From positions 310,001 through 374,000 of the forward strand of contig CAWBKF010000003.1 in assembly GCA_963789275.1 (NCBI GenBank): a stretch of DNA of 64,000 nucleotides, read 5' to 3'. How positions within the stretch are numbered: position 1 is the first letter of the stretch; each line of letters starts with the position of its first letter. Both the position numbers and the translations under genes were made by a program. This document shows positions 16,445-25,555 of the stretch, piece by piece. The stretch is from DAHUYF01 sp963789275 (GTDB lineage: Bacteria; Pseudomonadota; Alphaproteobacteria; ATCC43930; CGMCC-115725). The notes under the pieces were generated by a model. That model searched no databases, was not told the origin of the DNA, and saw only the letters and a list, made by a program, of their open reading frames with translations.

Positions 16445-18316
16445 ATGGCCCGCCCGCCGAGCCCGACCCCGCCACCCGACCGCCCGGTGGCTCAACCTGC
16501 CGCCGCCGCCGCGGCCGGCCAATCGGGCGTGGCGGCGGACGAGGACGATATCCGCCGGCTCGGCCTGGTCTTTCTCTCGCTGCTGGCCGTGGTCGTCGGC
16601 ATCGTCACCGGCTTCGGCGCCGTGCTGTTCCGCGACCTCATCGGCCTCATCCACAACGTGCTGTTCCTCGGCCAATGGGCGGTGCGCTACGACGCCAACC
16701 TCTTCACGCCGGCGAGCCCCTGGGGCCCGCTGGTCATCCTGGTGCCGGTCGTCGGCGGGCTGGTCGTGACCTTCCTCGTCACCAATTTCGCGCCCGAGGC
16801 GCGGGGGCATGGCGTGCCGGAGGTCATGGATGCGATCTATTACAAGGGCGGCGTGATCCGCCCCATCGTCGCGGTGGTGAAGTCTCTCGCCTCGGCGGTC
16901 GCCATCGGCAGCGGCTCCGCGGTGGGACGCGAGGGGCCGATCATCCAGATCGGCTCGGCGCTGGGCTCGACGCTCGGCCAGATCGTGCGCATGCCGCCCG
17001 GCGAGCGGATCATCCTCGTCGCCGCCGGCGCCGGCGCCGGCATCGCCGCGACCTTCAACACGCCGATCGGCGGCGTCATGTTCGCGATCGAGCTGATGAT
17101 GCCCGAGGTCAGCGCGCGGACCTTCCTGCCGGTGGCGCTCGCCACCGGCACGGCGACCTTCGTCGGGCGGTTCTTCTTCGGGCCGCAGCCGGCCTTCACC
17201 GTGCCGGCGCTGGCGCCGATCAGCGTCGATGCGAGCTCGGCGCTCATCCTCTGCCTCTACGCGCTGCTGGGCGCCATCACCGGCGTCGCCGCGGCGGGCT
17301 TCATCCGCGGCCTCACCATCGCCGAAGACCTCTTCGGCAAGATCAAGGAGGGGTATACCAGGCATGTGCTGGGCATGCTGCTGGTGGGGATCTTGATCTA
17401 CGCCTTGCAGCAGCGCTTCGGCCATTATTACGTCGAGGGGGTCGGCTACGCGACGGTGCAGGCGATCCTGCTCGGCCAACTTTCCGCGACCGGCCTCCTG
17501 CTGCTGCTCTTCGTCTGCAAGCTGCTCGCGACCTCGCTCAGCCTCGGCTCCGGCTCCTCGGGCGGGATCTTCTCGCCGTCGCTTTATATGGGCGCCACCA
17601 TCGGCGGCGCCTTCGCCGCCGCTCTCACCGCGCTCCATGTGCCGCTCGCGATCAACATCCCCGCCTTCGCCATGGTCGGCATGGGGGCGATGGTGGGCGG
17701 CGGCACCGGCGCGGCGATGACCGCCGTGACGATGATCTTCGAGATGACGCGCGACTACGAGATCGTCCTGCCGATGATCCTGGCGGTGGCGCTCAGCGTC
17801 GGCGTGCGCCGCCTGCTGTCGCGCGAGAACATCTATACCCTGAAGCTCTTCCGCCGCGGCCAGGCCCTGCCGAAGGCGCTGCACGCCAACATGTTCCTGG
17901 TCCGCCGCGCCAAGGAGGTGATGGGGACGGATGTCGTCCTGGCCCCGGCGGAGATGAGCTTCGACACCTTTCTCGCGCAGCCCGACAATGCCGGCCGCAT
18001 GCGCCATGTCGTCGTGGTCGAGAACGATCGCATCCTCGGCGTGCTGCGGGTCAACACGGCGCTGCGCCAGGCCTCGGAAGCGGCACACTCCAGCGTCACG
18101 CTGCGCGACATCGCGAGCCGCAATTTCATCATCGTGCATGAGGATGATGTCGCCTTCGACGTGATCCAGGAGCTGTGGCGCAAGCAGGCGGTGATGGCGC
18201 TGGTGGTGCGCGGCGGCGGCGGCGACGAGCCGCTGCCGCAGACTATCGCGGGCGTGATCACCAAGGAGCACGTCGCCGATTCCGTGGCGAGCAGCGTCAA
18301 AGTCTATCCGGGCTGA
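16445..18316 (+). CDS. ClC-family chloride channel/antiporter with C-terminal CBS domains
   Basis: A 623-residue protein. After a Pro/Ala-rich N-terminus (to ~residue 32), the ClC membrane domain spans to ~460. Selectivity-filter motifs are present: SGSAVGREGPIIQIG near residue 158 (the GREGP motif with the gating Glu), GTGAAMTAVTMIFEMTRDY near 420 and LGSGSSGGIFSPSLYMG near 365. The C-terminal ~150 residues contain a CBS-pair-like regulatory region (GRMRHVVVVENDRILGVLRV and VMALVVRGGGGDEP, ending in AGVITKEHV). It could be a channel or a Cl-/H+ exchanger; this is not decided from sequence alone. Followed by a small gene 19 bases downstream. Confidence 0.9.
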   Translation: MARPPSPTPPPDRPVAQPAAAAAAGQSGVAADEDDIRRLGLVFLSLLAVVVGIVTGFGAVLFRDLIGLIHNVLFLGQWAVRYDANLFTPASPWGPLVILVPVVGGLVVTFLVTNFAPEARGHGVPEVMDAIYYKGGVIRPIVAVVKSLASAVAIGSGSAVGREGPIIQIGSALGSTLGQIVRMPPGERIILVAAGAGAGIAATFNTPIGGVMFAIELMMPEVSARTFLPVALATGTATFVGRFFFGPQPAFTVPALAPISVDASSALILCLYALLGAITGVAAAGFIRGLTIAEDLFGKIKEGYTRHVLGMLLVGILIYALQQRFGHYYVEGVGYATVQAILLGQLSATGLLLLLFVCKLLATSLSLGSGSSGGIFSPSLYMGATIGGAFAAALTALHVPLAINIPAFAMVGMGAMVGGGTGAAMTAVTMIFEMTRDYEIVLPMILAVALSVGVRRLLSRENIYTLKLFRRGQALPKALHANMFLVRRAKEVMGTDVVLAPAEMSFDTFLAQPDNAGRMRHVVVVENDRILGVLRVNTALRQASEAAHSSVTLRDIASRNFIIVHEDDVAFDVIQELWRKQAVMALVVRGGGGDEPLPQTIAGVITKEHVADSVASSVKVYPG

Positions 18317-18335
18317 TGATCGGGAGGTGGTCGCC

Positions 18336-18689
18336 ATGACGATCGAATGTCCGCCCTGTCAATGGCCGGCAGCGCTCGAGGAGCGGGGGCCGGCGGAAGA
18401 TCCGACCATCCTGCTCACCGCCACCGCGCGCATCGGCGAGGCGGAGGTGCAGATCATCGCGATCCGCGTCGATCCCCTCCTGCGCTGGACACCGGATTAC
18501 CGGAGCGACGTCGCCGAGACCAGCTATCAGGCGAACGACCTCGATACCGTGCTCGAGACTACCCTCGAGGCGTTCGAGAACGTGGCCACGGCATTCGCGG
18601 ATCTGCTCGGCGAAAGCCGCTCAAGCATCGTCGATCTCGCCACCGGCCCCTATCGGATCGGGGTCATGCCGGCGTCGTTTGGGCCGTAG
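18336..18689 (+). CDS. Hypothetical protein, 117 aa
   Basis: ATG 18336 has GGGAGG 8 bases upstream, better than the GTG nine bases earlier. The sequence includes MTIECPPCQWPAALE, a strand segment PTILLTATARIGEAEVQII and a helix near YQANDLDTVLETTLEAFENV. No family is recognised. It lies 19 bases after the ClC gene, so is likely co-transcribed, but no functional link is known. Confidence 0.55.
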   Translation: MTIECPPCQWPAALEERGPAEDPTILLTATARIGEAEVQIIAIRVDPLLRWTPDYRSDVAETSYQANDLDTVLETTLEAFENVATAFADLLGESRSSIVDLATGPYRIGVMPASFGP

Positions 18690-18764
18690 AGCATGTCCCG
18701 CGAAGACGGAACCATCACCGCCGCTCCCCGCGACAGTTGGGGCTATCGCATTTGGGCGAAGAGG

Positions 18765-18864
18765 TTCACCACGGAGGCACGGAGGGCACGGAGAAGAAAC
18801 GGTTTTGGGCACGCGAAGCGCGCCATTCTTCGCTTCTCCGTGACCTCCGTGCCTCCGTGGTAAA
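18765..18864. repeat. Composite palindromic element, copy I (short form)
   Basis: Left arm TTCACCACGGAGGCACGGAG and right arm CTCCGTGCCTCCGTGGTAAA (last bases degenerate) form a long imperfect hairpin around a ~40-base centre. The same arms bracket larger elements at 37905-38123 and 50650-50863. No protein is encoded, which fits a non-autonomous or structured intergenic repeat. Confidence 0.8.
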
Positions 18865-18904
18865 TTCTTCTCATCGAGCGGCTCTACGCCATATCGGGGA
18901 GAGG

Positions 18905-19558
18905 TTACGCGCGGGGGTAGCCTACGGTCTGGGCGAAGGTCACGAACTGCTGATCGGGGAGCCGCAAGCCGCGCGCCAGCTTGGGATAGTCGACCGCGCC
19001 GCGAAACACCGTGGCGAGCCCCTCCGAGGCGCAGAAGAGATAGACGTTCTGGCCGATGAAACCGGTATCGACCGAGGCATAGAGCCGGCGCTCCTCGGCG
19101 GAGACGTCGGTCATGCGCTCGCCATGCGCGACATAGACCAAATTGAGCGGTGCGGTGGCGACGAAGTCCTGAAGGCCGGTCTTGGCGCGGATATCCTCTT
19201 TCAGATGCGGCAGCAGCGCATGCGCCTTGGGATCGTAAAGCCGGACGCCATCGGCCATCGCGAGATAGATGTCGATCACCATGACATGGCGCCAATAGGG
19301 CGCGGTCCGGTCGCCGCTCGGCCGATTGATCCCGAAGGCCGCCCACAAGAGATCCGACAGAACCTGCTGCGGCAGCGGCCGGTCGGAATACTCGCGCGTC
19401 GAGCGCCGGAGCTTCAGCGCCGCCGTCAAGGCCTGGCCGCCCTCGCTGCGCGGCGGCGGCAAGGCGAGGGGCTTGAGCTCCTCTGCCGCGACAGCCGGCG
19501 CCGCGGCGAGCGCTGCGCTGGCGAGAATTCCGGCTCCGGCCTGGCGTCGCGTCATCAT
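18905..19558 (-). CDS. Tat-exported nitroreductase-family (SagB-type) oxidoreductase
   Basis: A 217-residue protein. ATG 19558 has GGAG 6 bases upstream. The N-terminus MMTRRQAGAGILASAALAAA is a twin-arginine-type signal. The body has nitroreductase features: LRRSTREYSDRPLPQQVLSD near residue 50, LLWAAFGINRPSGDRTAPYW, and GFIGQNVYLFCASEGLATV near 170. The family uses FMN; SagB-type members oxidise small molecules or peptide azolines. It lies 41 bases after the FAD subunit gene of a Mo-containing oxidoreductase and shares its direction and periplasmic destination, so it may be a redox partner; that role is inferred. Confidence 0.7.
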   Translation of the reverse strand: MMTRRQAGAGILASAALAAAPAVAAEELKPLALPPPRSEGGQALTAALKLRRSTREYSDRPLPQQVLSDLLWAAFGINRPSGDRTAPYWRHVMVIDIYLAMADGVRLYDPKAHALLPHLKEDIRAKTGLQDFVATAPLNLVYVAHGERMTDVSAEERRLYASVDTGFIGQNVYLFCASEGLATVFRGAVDYPKLARGLRLPDQQFVTFAQTVGYPRA

Positions 19559-19599
19559 CCTCACTCCTCTGTCTCTCGGCATCTGATGATCGTCCGGGG

Positions 19600-20631
19600 T
19601 CATGCGCGGGACGCCGCCTGCAGGATCGCGCGCTGGACCAGCGTCTCGAACAGCGGCAGCTTGTAGGCGTTCTTGGCAAGCGGCGTGGCGCCCTCGAGTG
19701 CCGCATGCGCCGCTGCCGCCGCCGCCTTCTCATCGATGCGTTTGCCCGTCAGAGCGGCTTCGGCTGTCTTGGCCCGATACGGCACCGGCGCCGCCGCGCC
19801 GAGAATGATCGCGGCGCGCCTACAGCTTCCCGCGGGGTCGAGGTCGAGCGTGACGGCGACATCGGCGAGCGGCCAATCGAAGCTGTCCTTTTCGCCCTGC
19901 TTCAGATGCGCCATGCGCAGGCCCGGCGGCGGCGGCACGAGGACCGCCGTCAGGATCTCTTGCGGCTTCAGGTCGTTCTCGCGCTGGAGGTCGCGGTCCG
20001 GCGGCACGAAGAAATCCTCGAGCAGGACCCGGCGCAGGCTCCCGGCTGCGTCCGTAAGCTCGACCGAGGCGCCCAGCGCCACCAGCACGGTGGCGGCCGT
20101 GGAGGGATGGACGATCGCGCAAGGCCGGTTGTCGAAGATCGCGTGGTACTGGTTTTCGCCCGAGATCGCAAAGCAATGGCCGCCGCCCTTCCTCAGGCAG
20201 TGGTATTCCGCCGCGCGGAAATACCAGCAGCGCGGCCGCTGCAGCAGATTGCCGCCAAGCGTCGCCACCGCGCGGAGCTGCGGGCTCGCCGAGCCCTGCA
20301 CCGCGTCGGCCAGGGCGGGATAGCGCTGTCGCAGGACGGGATGATCGGCGAGGCTCGCGAGCGTCACCATCGATCCCAAGCGCATGCCGCCGGCTTCCTC
20401 CTGGGCGATGGCGTCGAGCCCCGGAACGTCCTTGAGGCTCACCACCCTTGCCGGCGCCAACAGATCTTCCTTCATCAGGTCGAGAAGGTCGATGCCGCCG
20501 GCCTTCACGATCGACATGTCCCCACTGCCGGCAGCTTCGGGTGACGCCGTCATGGCGTCGGCGACGATGGTCGATGCCGCCGCTGCCGCCTCGGAAAGGG
20601 TTCTCGCACTCGCCCAGGCGAAGCGGTTCAT
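19600..20631 (-). CDS. Aldehyde oxidoreductase FAD-binding subunit (PaoB/YagS-like)
   Basis: A 343-residue CoxM/PaoB-type protein. FAD-binding region: VKAGGIDLLDLMKEDLLAPA near residue 37 and LRAVATLGGNLLQRPRCWYF near 125. The middle carries four Cys in the pattern CWYF...YHCLRKGGGHC...RPCAIVHPS, the insertion that binds an additional [4Fe-4S] cluster in PaoB and related FAD subunits. The start (ATG 20631) overlaps the stop of the Mo subunit (ATGA). It transfers electrons from the Mo site through FeS to FAD and then to an external acceptor. No signal peptide; it would be carried out by its Tat-tagged partner. Confidence 0.85.
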   Translation of the reverse strand: MNRFAWASARTLSEAAAAASTIVADAMTASPEAAGSGDMSIVKAGGIDLLDLMKEDLLAPARVVSLKDVPGLDAIAQEEAGGMRLGSMVTLASLADHPVLRQRYPALADAVQGSASPQLRAVATLGGNLLQRPRCWYFRAAEYHCLRKGGGHCFAISGENQYHAIFDNRPCAIVHPSTAATVLVALGASVELTDAAGSLRRVLLEDFFVPPDRDLQRENDLKPQEILTAVLVPPPPGLRMAHLKQGEKDSFDWPLADVAVTLDLDPAGSCRRAAIILGAAAPVPYRAKTAEAALTGKRIDEKAAAAAAHAALEGATPLAKNAYKLPLFETLVQRAILQAASRA

Positions 20632-22970
20632 GTCGGTGAGCTCCCGGGGATCTTGCCGAGCGCCGCGAGGATCGCGGCCGGCGTCAGCGGCAGCGCGCGC
20701 AGGCGAACACCGATGGCGTTGTAGACGGCATTGGCGATGGCCGGGGCCGTGGCAATCGTGGCGGGCTCGGCGATGCCATAGGCATCGGTCGCGCTCTGTC
20801 CTTGATAATTCTCCAGGATCACGACATCGATCGCCGGCGTCTCGCGCGGGCCCGCCAGCTTGTACTGTTCCAGATTCGGATTGACCATGCGGCCGGTGTG
20901 CTGGTCGAGGATGCGGTCCTCGAACAGCGCATAGGAGACGCCCATCAGCACGCCGCCCTGCACCTGACTCTCGATCTGCAGCGGGTTCATCGGACGGCCG
21001 CAATCCTGAACCGCGACGACGCGCTCGACCCGCACGATGCCGGTCTCGGTATCGACCGCCACCGCGGCGAACTGGACGCCGCCGAGATCCTGCTGCGCCA
21101 GCGCGGCATCCTCCATCCGCCGGCGGAAGCCGCCGTAATCGTCGCTGCGTGACGCCACGGCGCTGACCCGATCCGTGCGCAGCAAACCCGCGGCCTCGGC
21201 GAAGCTCATGCCGCGCCCCGGCTCGTCGCGCACCAGGATGCGCCCGTCGCGCGCGATCAGATCGTCGGCGCCGACATTGAGCGCGAGCGCCGCTTCGCGA
21301 CAGAGCGCTTGCAGCACGCGCCAGGCGGCAATGCGCGCCGGCGGCGTGACCGAGGCGGTCGTGCGGCTGCCATAAGAAGGCGGCCCGGCGGGAAACTCGG
21401 TGTCGCCGATGCGCACGGTGATCCCTTCGGGGCGAAGTCCGAGCACCTCGGCCACGACCTGCGCCAGCACCGTGCCGATGCCGGTGCCGATATCCTGCAC
21501 GCTCGACAGCACCTCCACGGATCCGTCGCGCATGACGCGCACCTCGCAGGCGGCGTTGGTCTGCACATTGGCGCCCCAGAGCGACTGCGCCACGCCGAGG
21601 CCGTGCTTCACCGGCCCGGGATCGGCGCCGGGAGCATGCCGCGCCTGCCAGCCTATCCGCTCGGCGCCGAGCCGCCGCTCCTCGCGCCGCACCGGGCTCG
21701 GGTCGATCCGGTCGCGCAGCGCCAGCGGGTCGATGGCGAGCCGCTCGGCCAGCTCGTCGATCGCCTGCTCCATCCCCCAAGCGCCGGGCACGTTGCCGGG
21801 CCCGCGCATGGCGCAGCCCGGCCCGGCATTGATGAAGACGTCATGCTGCGCCGCGTCGAGATTGGGACAGGGATAAAGCGCCTCGGCGACATTGCCGACC
21901 CCTGCGCCCAGCGCCACGCCGGCGGTGCCGTAGCTCAGCAGCGAGATCGCGGTCAGCGAGCCGTCGCGCCGCGCGCCGATGCGCAGGCGCTGCCAAGTCG
22001 CCGGGCGGTTCCCTGAATCCATCTGCTCTTCCTCGCGATCGAGGATGAGGCGCACCGGCGCCTCAGCCTGGCGCGACAGCGCGACGGCGATGCGACCGTA
22101 AGTGCCGAGCATCGACTTGGAGCCGAAGCCGCCGCCCATGCCGTCGACGATGACGCGCACGCGGCTCAGCGGCAGGCCGAACGCTTCCGCCAGCTCATGG
22201 CGAACGCCGGCGGTGAATTGCGTCGACATGTGGACGGTCAGCCCGTCCGCCCGCCAATCGGCGACGATCGCATGCGGCTCCAGGCAGCAATGCGTCTGCA
22301 CCTGGGTGCGGTACTCGCCCTCGACCACGATGTCGGCTGCGGCAAAGCCTTGCGCCGCATCGCCCCGCTTCTCGGTCAGAGGTCCCCGCACATTGCCGTT
22401 GAGCGGCAGCCCCAACGGCGAGGGGAAGCCCGAGGCGAAACCTTTGGGCGCCGACGCGGCGTCGTAGACCGCGGGCGCCGCCGGGGCACGCGCCGCATCC
22501 ATGTCCGCGACGAAGGGCAGCGGCTGGTAGTCGACCCGGATGAGGCGCAGCGCCTCCTCGGCCGCTGCCGTGGAAACCGCCGCGACGGCGACGACCGGCG
22601 CGCCGATATACCGCACCACCGCGGCGGCGGAGTCGTCCGGCCGCGCGACGAGCCTGACGGCACGGATGCCGGGATGGCGGGCCGCGACGGAAACATCGAT
22701 GCCGCGGATGCGCGCATGGGGCAAGGCCGCGCGCAGGATCCTTGCGTGCAGCATCCCGGGAAGCGCGACATCGACGGTAAAGCGCGTGGCGCCGGTGACT
22801 TTCGCGTAGCCATCCTGCCGCGGCACCGATTTGCCGATCACCGCGAGCGCGGCGTTCGCAGGCAACGGCGGCGGCTCGTCGCGCGGCACCTGCCGCTCCA
22901 CCTCGCCGAGGCCGACACTGACGATGCCGGACGGGAATGTCTCGCTGCGTGTCGTGGTGTCGGCCGGCAT
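20628..22970 (-). CDS. Molybdenum-cofactor subunit of xanthine dehydrogenase family (PaoC-like aldehyde oxidoreductase)
   Basis: A 780-residue protein starting at ATG 22970, 2 bases after the FeS-subunit stop. Moco-binding features include GMGGGFGSKSMLGTYGRIAV near residue 290, AGPGCAMRGPGNVPGAWG near 375, VQDIGTGIGTVLAQVVAEVL near 490 and the C-terminal YGIAEPATIATAPAIANAVY near 715, whose Glu is the expected catalytic base. Length and subunit arrangement fit PaoC-type periplasmic aldehyde dehydrogenases and isoquinoline-oxidoreductase-like enzymes. Substrate cannot be told. No XdhC/PaoD-type chaperone gene is next to it. Confidence 0.85.
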   Translation of the reverse strand: MPADTTTRSETFPSGIVSVGLGEVERQVPRDEPPPLPANAALAVIGKSVPRQDGYAKVTGATRFTVDVALPGMLHARILRAALPHARIRGIDVSVAARHPGIRAVRLVARPDDSAAAVVRYIGAPVVAVAAVSTAAAEEALRLIRVDYQPLPFVADMDAARAPAAPAVYDAASAPKGFASGFPSPLGLPLNGNVRGPLTEKRGDAAQGFAAADIVVEGEYRTQVQTHCCLEPHAIVADWRADGLTVHMSTQFTAGVRHELAEAFGLPLSRVRVIVDGMGGGFGSKSMLGTYGRIAVALSRQAEAPVRLILDREEEQMDSGNRPATWQRLRIGARRDGSLTAISLLSYGTAGVALGAGVGNVAEALYPCPNLDAAQHDVFINAGPGCAMRGPGNVPGAWGMEQAIDELAERLAIDPLALRDRIDPSPVRREERRLGAERIGWQARHAPGADPGPVKHGLGVAQSLWGANVQTNAACEVRVMRDGSVEVLSSVQDIGTGIGTVLAQVVAEVLGLRPEGITVRIGDTEFPAGPPSYGSRTTASVTPPARIAAWRVLQALCREAALALNVGADDLIARDGRILVRDEPGRGMSFAEAAGLLRTDRVSAVASRSDDYGGFRRRMEDAALAQQDLGGVQFAAVAVDTETGIVRVERVVAVQDCGRPMNPLQIESQVQGGVLMGVSYALFEDRILDQHTGRMVNPNLEQYKLAGPRETPAIDVVILENYQGQSATDAYGIAEPATIATAPAIANAVYNAIGVRLRALPLTPAAILAALGKIPGSSPT

Positions 22971-22972
22971 GG

Positions 22973-23581
22973 TCAGGCCTTCGCTTTGGCCGCGGCCAGC
23001 GTCGCGGCGACGACGTGGGGATAGGTGCCGCAGCGGCAGAAATGCCCGCTGATCGCCCGTTGCACTTCGTCTGCGGTGGGATCGGGGGTGCGTTCCAGCA
23101 GCGCGGCGCAGCTCATCACCAGCCCGGGCGTGCAGAAGCCGCATTGCAGCGCGTCATGCTCGATGAACGCGGCCTGCACCGGATGGAGCCGCCCGGCGCT
23201 CGCCAAGCCCTCGATTGTCGTCACGCTGCGCGCACCGGCCTCGATGGCCAAGACCATGCAGGAGCAGACGGTGGCGCCGTCGAGCCAGACTGTGCAGGCC
23301 GAACAGGCGCCGCGATTGCAGGCGATCTTGGTGCCGGTGAGGCCAAGAGGACCGCGCAAGGCCTCGGCCAATGTCATCCGCGGCTCGACCTGCAGCGTCC
23401 GAGCGACGCCATTGATCGTCAAGGTGATCGCAACCGCCTCCGGCCCGAGCACGGGCGGGCCGCCGCCTTCGGCCGCTTCAGCCTGCCCAAGAAGCGCCGA
23501 CGCAGCCTCTACCACGCTGGCCCCCGCCGTGGTGAGCGCGGAGCCGCGGAGAAACGAGCGACGCGACAGGTCATGCTGCAT
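22973..23581 (-). CDS. 2Fe-2S subunit with Tat signal (PaoA-like)
   Basis: A 202-residue protein. ATG 23581 (GAGG upstream) places a twin-arginine motif LSRRSFLRG at residues 5-13 followed by a hydrophobic stretch; ATG 23605 is an alternative. Two [2Fe-2S] sites are visible: CNRGACSACTVW near residue 95 with a further Cys, and QCGFCTPG near 145 with CRCGTYP near 180. It receives electrons from the Mo subunit and passes them to the FAD subunit. The Tat signal on this subunit, as in PaoA/YagT, implies folded export of the whole complex to the periplasm. First gene of the leftward operon FeS-Mo-FAD-nitroreductase. Confidence 0.85.
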   Translation of the reverse strand: MQHDLSRRSFLRGSALTTAGASVVEAASALLGQAEAAEGGGPPVLGPEAVAITLTINGVARTLQVEPRMTLAEALRGPLGLTGTKIACNRGACSACTVWLDGATVCSCMVLAIEAGARSVTTIEGLASAGRLHPVQAAFIEHDALQCGFCTPGLVMSCAALLERTPDPTADEVQRAISGHFCRCGTYPHVVAATLAAAKAKA

Positions 23582-23691
23582 ACCGCCTCGACCAGGAACC
23601 GCCATCTTTCCGCCCCGACTTCCGGAGCCGGCCTCATTGATGGCAGTGGAGCGGATGCGCGGCCATGATCTAGGTCAAGGCCGGCGGCGGG

Positions 23692-24471
23692 CTAGCGCAG
23701 CTCTTCCGCGCCCTTCCAGACATCGGCGACCGCCTGGCGGGCGGCCTTGGCCATGAGGCCGCTGTCATTGCCGATTGTGACCAGGCGAAAGCCCAGCTTG
23801 AGCATGCGCACCGCATAGTCGGCCGCGCCGCAATGGATGCCGGCGTGGATGCCGCGCTTGCCGGTCTCGCGCAGCAGGCGATCGTAGATCCGCAGCACCT
23901 CGGGCTCCTCGCGGTCGAGCTTCGGCACGAGGCCCAGCGAGAATCCGAAATCGGACGGGCCGATATAGATGGCGTCGATGCCGGGCACGTCGAGGATCGC
24001 CTCGAGATTGTCGAGCGCCTGCCGGGTCTCGATCATCGGCAGCACCAGGATCTCGTCATTCGCCGTCTGCTGATAGCCGGCCCCCGCATAGATCGCGGCG
24101 CGCACCGGGCCGTTCGAGCGCGTGCCGAGCGGCGGGTATTTACAGGCGGAGACGAAGGCCTCGGCCTCGGCCTTGGTGTTGATCATCGGGCAGATCACGC
24201 CATAGGCGCCGCCATCGAGCACCTTGCCGATGATGCCGGGCTCGTTCCAAGGCACGCGGACGAGGCGGGTCACGGCCTGCCCCTGCATCGCCTGGAAGCA
24301 GGCGATCATCGAGAGATAATCCTGGACGCCGTGCTGCAGGTCGACGGTGACGCTGTTCCAGCCGCATTGCGCCATCACCTCGGCGGAAAACGCCGACGGG
24401 ATCGCCAGCCAGCCATTCACCGCGGCCTTGCCTTGCTGCCACCGCTCTTTGAGCTTGTTCTCGCCCATCAC
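23692..24471 (-). CDS. HpcH/HpaI-family aldolase (2-keto-3-deoxy acid or 4-hydroxy-2-oxo acid aldolase)
   Basis: A 259-residue class II pyruvate aldolase. Family marks: AAVNGWLAIPSAFSAEVMAQ near residue 15, the substrate site VTVDLQHGVQDY near 42, VRVPWNEPGIIGKVLDGGAY near 72, GVICPMINTKAEAEAFV near 90, the metal-binding Glu in LPMIETRQALDNL near 145, and DAIYIGPSDFGFSLG near 165. These enzymes cleave hydroxy-oxo acids to pyruvate plus an aldehyde using a divalent metal. Substrate is not determined. It is divergent from the ABC transporter genes (133 bases apart), which may import its precursor. Confidence 0.85.
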   Translation of the reverse strand: MMGENKLKERWQQGKAAVNGWLAIPSAFSAEVMAQCGWNSVTVDLQHGVQDYLSMIACFQAMQGQAVTRLVRVPWNEPGIIGKVLDGGAYGVICPMINTKAEAEAFVSACKYPPLGTRSNGPVRAAIYAGAGYQQTANDEILVLPMIETRQALDNLEAILDVPGIDAIYIGPSDFGFSLGLVPKLDREEPEVLRIYDRLLRETGKRGIHAGIHCGAADYAVRMLKLGFRLVTIGNDSGLMAKAARQAVADVWKGAEELR

Positions 24472-24604
24472 CCTGCCCTCGATCCCGCTGCGCCGCCGGA
24501 ATGATACCGCGCCGGGCGGCGGGCTCTAAGCCCTCCCTCGCGAGCGGCGCCGTTGACGCGGGCGGGCGCGGCGGACAAGCTGCGCCGGCAACGGATCGAG
24601 AGGC

Positions 24605-25555
24605 ATGGGCGGCTTCCTGCTGAAACGCTTGGTCGGCTTCGCCGCGACGCTGGTGGCCGCGTCGGTGGTCGTCTTCCTGGTGCTCGAAGTGCTGCCGGGA
24701 GACGCGGCGCAGGTCATGCTGGGGCCGGAGGCGCCGGCGGAGACGGTGCGCGCGCTGGCGCACAAGCTTGGCGTCGATCGGCCGCCGCTGGCGCGCTATC
24801 TCAGCTGGATCGAGGGGATGGCGACGGGCGATCTCGGCACCAGCTATGCCTATGACACGCCGGTGGCCGAGCTGGTCGCGCCGTCGCTGGCGCTGACCGT
24901 TCCGCTGGCGGTGCTGGCGATGGCGCTCAACACCGCGCTCGGCCTGGCGCTCGGCATCTATGCCGCCTCGCGGCACAACGGCATCGGCGACATCGCTGTC
25001 ATGAGCCTGAGCCAGCTCGGTATCGCGCTGCCGACCTTCTGGCTCGCCATCCTGCTGATCCTGCTGTTCGCGGTAGCGCTGGGCTGGCTGCCGGCCGGCG
25101 GCTTTCCCGGCTGGGGCGCCGGGCTTTGGCCGGCGGTGCGCGCGCTGATCCTGCCGGCGGTGGCGCTTGCCGTCGTGCAGGGGGCGATCCTGGCGCGGGT
25201 CACGCGCTCGGCGGTGCTCGACGTGATGCATGAGGATTTCGTGCGCACCGCGATCGCCAAGGGGTTGAGCCCGGGCGCCGCGCTCCGGCGGCACGTGCTG
25301 CGCAACGCCATGATCCCGATCGTCACCATTCTCGGGCTGCAATTCTCCAACCTGCTGGTGCTTACCATCGTCGTCGAGAATGTGTTCGCGCTGCCGGGCC
25401 TCGGCCATCTCATCCTCAACGCCATCGCCAACCGCGATCTCGTCGTCCTGCGCGATGCCGTGATGCTGCTGGCGGCGGTGGTGGTGGCGGTGAACTTCGT
25501 CGTCGATCTGCTCTACGCCGTGATCGATCCCCGCCTGACGCTGCACGAGTTGTGA
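24605..25555 (+). CDS. ABC transporter permease, DppB/OppB family
   Basis: A 316-residue protein with six predicted membrane helices, beginning MGGFLLKRLVGFAATLVAAS as is typical for DppB-type permeases. The EAA loop is visible as YVRTAIAKG-like sequence (EDFVRTAIAKGLSPGAALRR) near residue 215, followed by HVLRNAMIPIVTILGLQFSN. Imports peptides, nickel or opine-type solutes, depending on its binding protein. Its stop overlaps the GTG start of the second permease. No ATPase gene (DppD/DppF) follows, so it would need an ATPase from elsewhere. Confidence 0.9.
   Translation: MGGFLLKRLVGFAATLVAASVVVFLVLEVLPGDAAQVMLGPEAPAETVRALAHKLGVDRPPLARYLSWIEGMATGDLGTSYAYDTPVAELVAPSLALTVPLAVLAMALNTALGLALGIYAASRHNGIGDIAVMSLSQLGIALPTFWLAILLILLFAVALGWLPAGGFPGWGAGLWPAVRALILPAVALAVVQGAILARVTRSAVLDVMHEDFVRTAIAKGLSPGAALRRHVLRNAMIPIVTILGLQFSNLLVLTIVVENVFALPGLGHLILNAIANRDLVVLRDAVMLLAAVVVAVNFVVDLLYAVIDPRLTLHEL

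Noticed and set aside
16073..18337. A 754-aa minus-strand open frame over the ClC gene
   Set aside because: Shadow of the chloride channel; the His/Asp/Arg-rich translation is typical of antisense reading of hydrophobic GC-rich genes.
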